From Acidobacteriota bacterium (GTDB lineage Bacteria; Acidobacteriota; Blastocatellia; Pyrinomonadales; Pyrinomonadaceae): DNA of 5,473 nt. The notes under the pieces were generated by a model. It searched no databases, was not told the origin of the DNA, and saw only the letters and a program-made list of their open reading frames with translations. Made by a program: the position numbers and the translations under genes. Of the stretch, positions 1-4,821 are shown piece after piece. The stretch lies in contig JAIVGV010000133.1 in NCBI GenBank assembly GCA_020201365.1, positions 1 through 5,473 on the forward strand, given 5' to 3'. Positions within the stretch are counted from its first letter, which is position 1. Each line of letters starts with the position of its first letter.

Positions 1-2088
1 CCCGAGGCCGAGGCTGTTGGACTGATCGGCTCTGACCAGCCCGCTCAGCGGGTCGCGACCGTTATAGAGGCTCGGGACGTAGTTGCTGATGTGGTTGTCT
101 TGGGCGTAGGCGGGCGAGTAGCGCGACCAGCGCATGCCGAGGTTAAGCGTCAGGTGGGGTCGCACCTTCCACGTGTCGTTGCCGTAGCCCTCGAAGTCGT
201 GCCAGCGCCCGTCGCCGAGCCCCAGGGTGTTGACCTCGGTGTAGCAGCCGAGCGGGACGTCCCTGACCAGCAGTTCGGCGATGGCGTTGCCGGTGTGCGT
301 GTTCGTGCCGCAGAACTGCGCGAACGAGTTGGCGCCGTTGGCTTGCTCCCGCTTGATGTTGTGGCTCGTGAGCCCGCCGAACTTGAGATCGTGCGAGCCG
401 GCCACCTTCGAGAAGTCGTCCTTCCAGATGAAGAGGTCTTCGTGATTCTGCCAGGGGGCTTGGTGCCACAGCGCCGGGTAGCCGTCCGCGCCCCAGAAGG
501 TCGGCAGCCCCACGCCTCCGGGCTTCGGGAAGACGGTCGGGAACTTCGAGGCGATCTCGGCGTCGAGCGCCTGCCCCGCCTGGTTAGTCGTGACGAAGAT
601 GTTGTTGCCCGCGCGCGAGAACTGGAACTCGTTGACGGCGCTCGAAGAGATGGCGCTCGCCAGCTTGACGGCGAAGCTGTGGCTCGGCTGTGACCAGTCG
701 GAGCTGATGGTCGGGAAGCCCGTGTCGCCCCAGAAGTTGCCCGCCGCGTTGCCGTGCACCCACGTCTCGTTGATGTAGCGCACCATCAGGTTCATCTTGC
801 TCGTCAGGTTGAAGTCCCCGCGCAGCGTGTCCTGACGCGTGTTAACGGGCTCGACCGGCGACTGCACGTAGTTGATCCCGTTACGCAGGGTCGCGTTCGG
901 GAGCGGGAAGAATTTCAGGATGGCGAGCCCCGCCGGGCTGAGGCGATCCGCCGGAATCTTGTTGCCGGGGAAAGGCTGACCGGTCAGCGGATCGTGCGGC
1001 AGCGCGTCCGTCAAACTACCGCTGAAGTCGCCGACGCGCTCCGCCGCCGTCGGCACCAGGAACTGGAGGGGCGGCACCAGCCCGCGCACCTCGCGGCGCC
1101 ACTCCTCGTTCCAGAAGAAGAAGGCGCGATCCTTCCCGTTCCAGATTCTCTTGCGGCCTTCGCCGAAGCGGGGCAGCTTGACGGGACCGCTAAAGTTGAA
1201 GCCGAAGTTGTTGTAGCGCAGTTCGGGCTTGGGCTGCCCGCCGCGGTTGTTGAAAAAGTCGCTGGCGTTCAGCTTGTCGTTGCGCAGGAACTCGAAGAGC
1301 CCGCCGTGGTATTCGTTGCTGCCGCCCTTCGTGATGAGGTTGATGACCGCGCCCTGCGCCTGCCCGTACTCCGCGCTGAAGCTGTTGCGCTCGACGCGGA
1401 ACTCCTGGATGGAGTCGATGGAGGGGAAGACTAACAGCGTCGCGTTCGAGCCGACGTCCATGTTGTTGACGCCGTCAACCGTCCACAGGTTCGTGTTCGA
1501 GCCGTTGCCGTTGACCGACATGTCGACGTGCGAGTCGAGCCCCGTCCCGGCGGTGCCGAACGCGCCGCCCGCGCCCGCCTGCGTGACGGGCGAGATGCCG
1601 GGCACGAGCGTCACGAGCTGCGCGTAGTTGCGCCCGTTGAGCGGGAGTTCCGTGACCTGCTTCTGCGTCACGAGGCTGCTCACGTCGGAGCTGCGCGTCT
1701 GCACGAGCGACGACTCGCCCGTCACCGTCACGACCTCGCCCACCGCGCCGACCTCGACGTTCAGATCGACGTTGAGCTTGTCGCCGACGTGCAGCTCGAT
1801 CCCGCTGTTGACCGTCTTTTTGAAGCCGGCGGGGGACGCGCTCACGGTGTATCGCCCGACGGGCAGGCTGGGCACCGAATAGAACCCTTCGTCGTTCGTC
1901 TTCACCGTGCGGGTGGCCTGCGTGGTCTCCTCCGTCACCGTGACCTCGGCGTCCGGCACGACAGCGCCTTTCTGATCACGCACGGTTCCGCTGATGCTGC
2001 CGACCGTACTCACCTGGGCGTGAACGCTGGCGAACAATCCGAGCGCTAGCAAGAATAGCAGCGCATGTAATCCGGGCTTTCTTGTCAT
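1..2088 (-). CDS. Oar-like TonB-dependent outer-membrane receptor, N-terminal 696 residues (3' end outside window)
   Basis: The reading frame is open without a stop from ATG at 2088 to the window edge. Residues 1-24 form a signal peptide (MTRK, then a Leu/Ala-rich core) with a likely cut after VHA. Residues about 30-112 form a carboxypeptidase-regulatory-like Ig fold (SISGTVRD at 31-38, GFYSVPSLPVGRYTV around 68-82). The plug follows, with LPLNGRNY at 148-155, LVPGIS at 161-166, VDGVNN at 204-209 and YGQAQGAVINLITKGGSN at 241-258, then the start of the barrel. Two barrel cysteines (C593, C615) could pair. Known for the family: such receptors span the outer membrane and import large ligands, often glycans or peptides, using TonB energy, and usually exceed 1000 residues, so roughly a third is missing. 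The substrate cannot be read from the sequence. The ROK regulator gene lies directly upstream on the same strand, suggesting sugar-responsive control (inference). The family call is firm; the ligand is unknown. Confidence 0.95.
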   Translation of the reverse strand, partial: MTRKPGLHALLFLLALGLFASVHAQVSTVGSISGTVRDQKGAVVPDAEVTVTEETTQATRTVKTNDEGFYSVPSLPVGRYTVSASPAGFKKTVNSGIELHVGDKLNVDLNVEVGAVGEVVTVTGESSLVQTRSSDVSSLVTQKQVTELPLNGRNYAQLVTLVPGISPVTQAGAGGAFGTAGTGLDSHVDMSVNGNGSNTNLWTVDGVNNMDVGSNATLLVFPSIDSIQEFRVERNSFSAEYGQAQGAVINLITKGGSNEYHGGLFEFLRNDKLNASDFFNNRGGQPKPELRYNNFGFNFSGPVKLPRFGEGRKRIWNGKDRAFFFWNEEWRREVRGLVPPLQFLVPTAAERVGDFSGSLTDALPHDPLTGQPFPGNKIPADRLSPAGLAILKFFPLPNATLRNGINYVQSPVEPVNTRQDTLRGDFNLTSKMNLMVRYINETWVHGNAAGNFWGDTGFPTISSDWSQPSHSFAVKLASAISSSAVNEFQFSRAGNNIFVTTNQAGQALDAEIASKFPTVFPKPGGVGLPTFWGADGYPALWHQAPWQNHEDLFIWKDDFSKVAGSHDLKFGGLTSHNIKREQANGANSFAQFCGTNTHTGNAIAELLVRDVPLGCYTEVNTLGLGDGRWHDFEGYGNDTWKVRPHLTLNLGMRWSRYSPAYAQDNHISNYVPSLYNGRDPLSGLVRADQSNSLGLG

Positions 2089-2096
2089 GGAGACGA

Positions 2097-2102
2097 CTCC
2101 TC
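2097..2102 (-). promoter_or_regulatory. Ribosome binding site of the TonB-dependent receptor
   Basis: On the minus strand this reads GAGGAG, 8 nt before the ATG at 2088. Together with the signal peptide that begins right at that ATG, it fixes the receptor start. Confidence 0.8.
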
Positions 2103-2176
2103 AGCTTCCGCACTTTCAATTACCAACATCTGACGACAGACGATCGTGGAGAGCCAACCCCTAGACGAACGCGCTA

Positions 2177-2198
2177 CTCGATAACGATAAGTATCGAG
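2177..2198 (-). repeat. Inverted repeat / hairpin in the receptor leader
   Basis: CTCGATA (2177-2183) and TATCGAG (2192-2198) are perfect 7-bp inverted arms around an 8-nt loop. No T-run follows on the minus strand, so it is not an intrinsic terminator. It lies about 90 nt before the receptor start and inside the predicted leader. It could be an RNA stem or a dimeric repressor site; the sequence alone does not decide. Confidence 0.5.
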
Positions 2199-2354
2199 CA
2201 GTGCGGATTAGCCCTACCGGTGAGTACCAGCTCTACGAAGGGGGTCACACGTCGCGACGCCCTGATGATCGCTCCACCACACAGAAGGCGAAAGAAGTAT
2301 GTTTTGTATGACTGAAGCCTTGAACGGGAACTTTGTTGCAAGCCCTGACAAAAG

Positions 2355-2383
2355 GGTTTAATACTAATCTTCTTACTTGTCAA
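2355..2383 (-). promoter_or_regulatory. Candidate promoter of the receptor gene
   Basis: On the minus strand a perfect -35 box TTGACA (2378-2383) is followed by a 17-nt spacer and TAAACC (2355-2360). The -10 match is weak; TATTAA (2358-2363) matches better but leaves only 14 nt. The surrounding DNA is AT-rich. The promoter-like element before the ROK gene has the same layout, which supports both. The start of transcription would be near 2348. Confidence 0.5.
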
Positions 2384-2386
2384 GAA
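2370..2386. promoter_or_regulatory. Inverted repeat overlapping the receptor -35 box, possible operator
   Basis: TTCTT (2370-2374) and AAGAA (2382-2386) are inverted arms 7 nt apart, and CTTGTCAAG (2377-2385) is itself a 9-nt palindrome. Both cover the TTGACA box, where a bound repressor would block RNA polymerase. AAAATTTT (2385-2392) adjoins it. The ROK protein encoded immediately upstream is the obvious candidate binder, but that is inference. Confidence 0.35.
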
Positions 2387-2428
2387 AATTTTGTCGCTTC
2401 CATCAATTATCCTAAGAGGAAGAAGAGC

Positions 2429-2456
2429 CCCGCCGAAGACGACCGGGTGCGGCGAG
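2429..2456 (-). terminator. Weak terminator-like hairpin after the ROK gene
   Basis: On the minus strand a 7-bp stem with one G-T pair (arms 2450-2456 and 2429-2435) encloses a 14-nt loop. A pyrimidine-rich tract follows, but it is interrupted by C. It begins about 5 nt after the ROK stop codon. The large loop and lack of a true T-run make it weak; read-through into the receptor is possible. Confidence 0.25.
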
Positions 2457-2460
2457 CGAT

Positions 2461-3684
2461 TCAGGAGAGCGAGACGTGCGTGAATTTAGTCATCAGGACG
2501 AGGCTCAACGCGCCCATCAGCGTCGGTTCCGCGCCCAGAGTTGACGCGATGATCTGTGCGAGGGGCAAGCCGCGACAGATGTTTTCCCGCGCGGCTGTCT
2601 GGATGTCGTTGGCGATCAGCGACCACGCGCGCACGATGGGACCGCCGATGATGACCGCCTCCGGCGACAGACCCTGAATTAGATTCGCGATGCCGACACC
2701 TAGATAATGCGCTGTCTCCTTAAGCGCGGTCTGCGCTTCCCCCTCGCCCTCGAAGGCAAGTTCAACCAGTCGTCCGAACTCGAACGCCGCGCACGCGCCG
2801 CGCTTCAACTTCGCGTAGCGCGCGAGCGCGGCGCGCTCCGAGGCGAACGCCTCCCAGCACCCCTGACTTCCTGCGGCGCAGGCGACCGGCGCATCCCGCC
2901 CGATGGTCATGTGCCCGAACTCGCCCGCCGCGCCGTTCTTGCCGCGGTGCACCTGACCGTCGAAGACGATGCCTGTGCCGATCCCCTCCTCGATGAGCAC
3001 CATGATGAAGTCGCGAACCTCGCGTATCTCCGGGCGACCGAACCAGAGTTCGGCGAGCGCGGCCGCGTTGGCGTCGTTGTCGGCTGTCACCGCCAGTCCG
3101 AGCGCCGACCTGATCTCTTTGGCGATCTCCAGATCGCGCCATTTGAAGTGCGGGATGAAGGACGCCGTGCCCGTCTCCTGATCCACCAGCCCCGGCAGGC
3201 TCACCCCGACGCCCTCGATGGTCGCCCCGCCCTTCGCGATGAACCGGCGGGAGCAGTCAATAATATGGGAGATGGTTTTTCGCGAGTCCGGGTCGGTGGG
3301 AAACTCTTCCTGCTCGAGCACGCGACCGGCGAGGTCGCTCGTGGCGACAATCGTGCGCCGCGTGCCGAGGTCAACTCCGATCGCGACGGCGTCCGCCGTC
3401 CGCAGCGAGAGCAGCGTCGGCGGGCGACCGCCCGTTGACTCGCCCGTCACCTCCTCGATCAGCCCGCTCGACTTCAACTCGTCAACGATCAGCGAGACGG
3501 TCGAGCGTTGCAGCGCAGTTTCCTGCGCGATCTCGGCGCGGGAGATGGGACCTCTTTCACGAACGTAATTAAGAATGATCTGCCGGTTAATGTCGCGAAT
3601 CGTGTTGGGACGCGCGACATTGGCTCTCTTGAGGTCTATTCGTCGCATTGTTGCCGGAGAGCGCGAACGGGAGACTATCGCCAC
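2461..3684 (-). CDS. ROK-family transcriptional regulator (NagC/Mlc/XylR type)
   Basis: A sugar-responsive DNA-binding regulator of 407 residues, normal for the family. Residues about 30-90 form a winged helix-turn-helix (ISRAEIAQETALQRSTVSLI at 47-66) ending in GGRPP (85-89). The rest is the ROK sugar-kinase fold: DLGT (105-108), SLPG (162-165), NDANAAALAE (203-212, with the catalytic-type Asp204), GIGTGIVFDG (234-243) and GEFGH (254-258). The zinc motif C-x-C-G-x2-G-C-x-E reads C269-A-A271-G-S-Q-G-C276-W-E278, so the middle Cys is Ala. The DLGT motif lacks the second Gly usual in kinases, so I favour a regulator without kinase activity. The GTG start at 3684 has only a loose purine tract before it. 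ATG at 3648 (residue 13, MRRIDLKRANVARP) looks more like relatives as I recall them and may be the true start. A promoter with a palindrome lies upstream, suggesting autoregulation. The effector is unknown. Confidence 0.93.
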   Translation of the reverse strand: MAIVSRSRSPATMRRIDLKRANVARPNTIRDINRQIILNYVRERGPISRAEIAQETALQRSTVSLIVDELKSSGLIEEVTGESTGGRPPTLLSLRTADAVAIGVDLGTRRTIVATSDLAGRVLEQEEFPTDPDSRKTISHIIDCSRRFIAKGGATIEGVGVSLPGLVDQETGTASFIPHFKWRDLEIAKEIRSALGLAVTADNDANAAALAELWFGRPEIREVRDFIMVLIEEGIGTGIVFDGQVHRGKNGAAGEFGHMTIGRDAPVACAAGSQGCWEAFASERAALARYAKLKRGACAAFEFGRLVELAFEGEGEAQTALKETAHYLGVGIANLIQGLSPEAVIIGGPIVRAWSLIANDIQTAARENICRGLPLAQIIASTLGAEPTLMGALSLVLMTKFTHVSLS

Positions 3685-3761
3685 CTCTGCCGGTACTCTT
3701 TCTTCGGGCGAACCGAGCCGAAACTCACAGGCGGGAAGTTCGTAGTGTCAGAACAGATGGA

Positions 3762-3790
3762 CATTTAGTACAAGTGTGACTCGGAGTCAA
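3762..3790 (-). promoter_or_regulatory. Candidate promoter of the ROK regulator gene
   Basis: On the minus strand TTGACT (3785-3790) is followed by a 17-nt spacer and TAAATG (3762-3767). The -35 matches consensus at 5 of 6 positions; the -10 is weak. Layout and the GTAC-TAAA junction resemble the receptor promoter (GTAT-TAAA). The start of transcription would be near 3755, about 70 nt before the GTG and 107 nt before the ATG start. Confidence 0.5.
3777..3789. promoter_or_regulatory. Perfect 13-bp palindrome over the ROK -35 box, likely operator
   Basis: TGACTC-G-GAGTCA is a perfect 6+1+6 inverted repeat overlapping five of the six bases of the -35 box. Its size and position suit a dimeric repressor. 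ROK regulators commonly control their own genes, so autoregulation is plausible, but the binding protein is inferred from position only. Confidence 0.45.
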
Positions 3791-3961
3791 TACTTTTTAT
3801 CTCGGGTGAGAGCGCGAAGCGCGACGCAAAGAATTTTCTCCGCCCTAATCGTAAGGCTGTGAGCGCGCCCCTCGCGAGAGACGACTCCGCGCTGGAATGA
3901 ATCCGCGCTCCCGCGCGGGCGGCGGCGCGACGATCTGTAAGGGCTTCGAACGCGGTGAGGC

Positions 3962-3990
3962 GGGGCGCGCGCCCCCGGGGCTGCCGGCAG
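3962..3990 (-). terminator. Overlapping GC-rich palindromes after the exported protein gene, possible terminator
   Basis: Three perfect palindromes are packed end to end: GGGGCGCGCGCCCC (3962-3975), GCCCC-C-GGGGC (3971-3981) and CTGCCGGCAG (3981-3990). They lie 20-48 nt past the stop codon at 4010. They can form strong alternative stems, but no T-run follows on the minus strand, so this is not a classic intrinsic terminator. It may act as a transcript 3' end or mRNA-stabilising structure. Confidence 0.4.
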
Positions 3991-4009
3991 CGCGTCGCGT
4001 CAGACGTAC

Positions 4010-4654
4010 CTACTTCTTCTGACCGAGCCGCTCGGCGCTATTGCGAATGCCGCCGCTCAGGGCGATGATCTCTCGCAGGTCGCGGTTGGCGCTCGCCGTC
4101 GCTCCCACGTCGGCGACGAGCGGCGACGTGAACTTCGGGTTCGCGACGAAGCTGTCGATCCGTTTGCACAGCCTCACGAGCGCGCCCTTGATCTGCTCGC
4201 CGTCGTCTCCGACCTGCTCGGACTGATCCTTCGCGTCTGCGCCCGTGCCGCGCAGCGCGAGATAACCCTGCATTCTGAGGGCGCGCTTTTTCACTTCCGC
4301 GGTCTGGTCGGAGACGCGCTTGTAATCGAGGACGCCCTCGACCTTGACGGCGTGCGCGATGTCGTTGCGGATGATCTGGATGCGCTTGAAGTCCTGGTTG
4401 AGTTGATCGAGAGCGGCTTTGATGGCCTCCTCGTTGGCGCGCGGCTTCGTCTCGGCTTCAAGGTTTCTGAGCTGCATCTCGCGCTGCTTCTCGTCGCGGA
4501 TGCGCGCCGCCTCCGGGTCGACGACGGCACTTGCCGGGACGCTGCCCACGCCGCCCTGAGCGACGCAGGCGAGCGGCGTCGCCAACAACAGGGCGAGGGC
4601 CGCCAAGACGTATGCCGATAAACTTCCGGGCGCAACGGCGCGATCTCGCTTCAT
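4010..4654 (-). CDS. Exported protein of unknown function, 214 residues
   Basis: I do not recognise the family. Residues 1-11 are basic (MKRDR), 12-29 are a Leu/Ala-rich hydrophobic core, and cutting is likely after CVA (30-32), so this is a type I signal peptide. Cys30 follows Pro-Leu-Ala, a poor lipobox, so a lipoprotein is less likely. The mature part is charged and probably mostly helical: residues about 46-95 are rich in Glu, Arg, Lys and Gln and could form a coiled coil, and helices continue to about 135. A linker (TGADAKDQSEQVGDDGEQ, about 137-155) precedes a C-terminal segment with the only mature Cys (VRLCKRID). No catalytic motif is visible. It should act in the periplasm or at the cell surface. 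It has its own promoter-like element and ribosome binding site, so it is probably transcribed alone. Its GC usage resembles its neighbours. That it is a real gene is well supported; its function is unknown. Confidence 0.8.
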   Translation of the reverse strand: MKRDRAVAPGSLSAYVLAALALLLATPLACVAQGGVGSVPASAVVDPEAARIRDEKQREMQLRNLEAETKPRANEEAIKAALDQLNQDFKRIQIIRNDIAHAVKVEGVLDYKRVSDQTAEVKKRALRMQGYLALRGTGADAKDQSEQVGDDGEQIKGALVRLCKRIDSFVANPKFTSPLVADVGATASANRDLREIIALSGGIRNSAERLGQKK

Positions 4655-4661
4655 CGTGGAA

Positions 4662-4666
4662 CCTCT
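4662..4666 (-). promoter_or_regulatory. Ribosome binding site of the exported protein
   Basis: AGAGG on the minus strand, 7 nt before the ATG at 4654. It supports that start, which also places the signal peptide at the very N-terminus. Confidence 0.65.
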
Positions 4667-4699
4667 GATCGAACCCGCATTCTCCCCAGGCGTGACGCG

Positions 4700-4728
4700 A
4701 GTATAAACTTTTGCTCGCGCGTCGTGAA
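4700..4728 (-). promoter_or_regulatory. Candidate promoter of the exported protein gene
   Basis: TTCACG (4723-4728, 4 of 6 to consensus), a 17-nt spacer and TATACT (4700-4705, 5 of 6) on the minus strand. This gives a leader of about 38 nt, ending in the AGAGG ribosome binding site. It would make the gene independent of the membrane protein gene upstream. Confidence 0.5.
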
Positions 4729-4784
4729 TCGTGAGTCGCGTCCGGGAGCCGCCCGGCGCGCGCGCGAGACGGTGAATCGTCAGT
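4724..4784. repeat. Pair of 13-bp direct repeats with heptamer character
   Basis: GTGAATCGTGAGT (4724-4736) and GTGAATCGTCAGT (4772-4784) match at 12 of 13 bases and are 48 bp apart. Within the first copy the unit is nearly tandem (CGTGAAT-CGTGAGT, starting at 4723). The first copy overlaps the candidate -35 box. The pair may be a remnant of a short tandem intergenic repeat or a paired binding site. Confidence 0.45.
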
Positions 4785-4786
4785 GC

Positions 4787-4802
4787 GCCCGCACGGGCGG
4801 GC
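4787..4802 (-). terminator. GC-rich hairpin after the membrane acyltransferase gene
   Basis: GCCCGC (4787-4792) and GCGGGC (4797-4802) form a perfect 6-bp stem with a 4-nt loop, about 20 nt past the stop codon. No T-run follows on the minus strand, so termination is possible but not shown. Confidence 0.35.
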
Positions 4803-4821
4803 GGTTAGCGCGTCAGCCCCT

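Larger units (their letters stand above)
2089..2460 (-). promoter_or_regulatory. Intergenic region between ROK regulator and receptor: promoter plus long leader
   Basis: This 372-bp gap holds no convincing gene. The part near 2281-2420 is clearly richer in A and T than the flanking coding DNA and contains the candidate promoter and inverted repeats. The part from about 2350 down to 2089 would be an untranslated leader of about 260 nt. I looked for conserved cobalamin and TPP riboswitch boxes and found none. Short palindromes occur at 2177-2198 and 2250-2259 (CGTCGCGACG). Confidence 0.55.
3685..4009 (-). other. Intergenic region between the exported protein and the ROK gene
   Basis: This 325-bp gap has no gene I can support. 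The half next to the ROK gene carries its promoter and palindrome. The half next to the exported protein is very GC-rich, with several palindromes (CCCGCGCGGG at 3910-3919 and the cluster at 3962-3990). In the ROK frame the first stop upstream is near 3748, and no ATG occurs between it and 3684. Confidence 0.6.

Noticed and set aside
91..693. Open frame of 200 codons on the plus strand
   Set aside because: It is antisense to the continuous, motif-rich receptor frame. Its composition (Arg, Ala, Val, Glu rich, no motifs) is typical of a high-GC shadow.
754..1434. Open frame of 226 codons on the plus strand
   Set aside because: Antisense to the receptor plug and early barrel, which carry clear family motifs. 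No domain or ribosome binding site of its own.
1528..2049. Open frame of 173 codons on the plus strand
   Set aside because: Shadow of the receptor's N-terminal Ig-fold and plug coding sequence; Arg/His/Asp-rich composition without motifs.
2089..2350. Cobalamin or TPP riboswitch before the receptor
   Set aside because: TonB-dependent receptors often have one, but I could not find the conserved B12 or THI box sequences on the minus strand.
2174..2383. Small open frame of 69 codons on the minus strand in the receptor leader
   Set aside because: Its start is a TTG inside the -35 box, it has no ribosome binding site, and it falls where the leader and regulatory palindromes lie.
2707..3438. Open frame of 243 codons on the plus strand
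   Set aside because: Antisense to the ROK effector domain, whose motifs are unmistakable; low-information Arg/Ala-rich composition.
4010..4654. Lipoprotein assignment for the exported protein
   Set aside because: The only candidate Cys30 is preceded by Pro-Leu-Ala, with Pro at the -3 position, and a good type I cleavage site follows at CVA.
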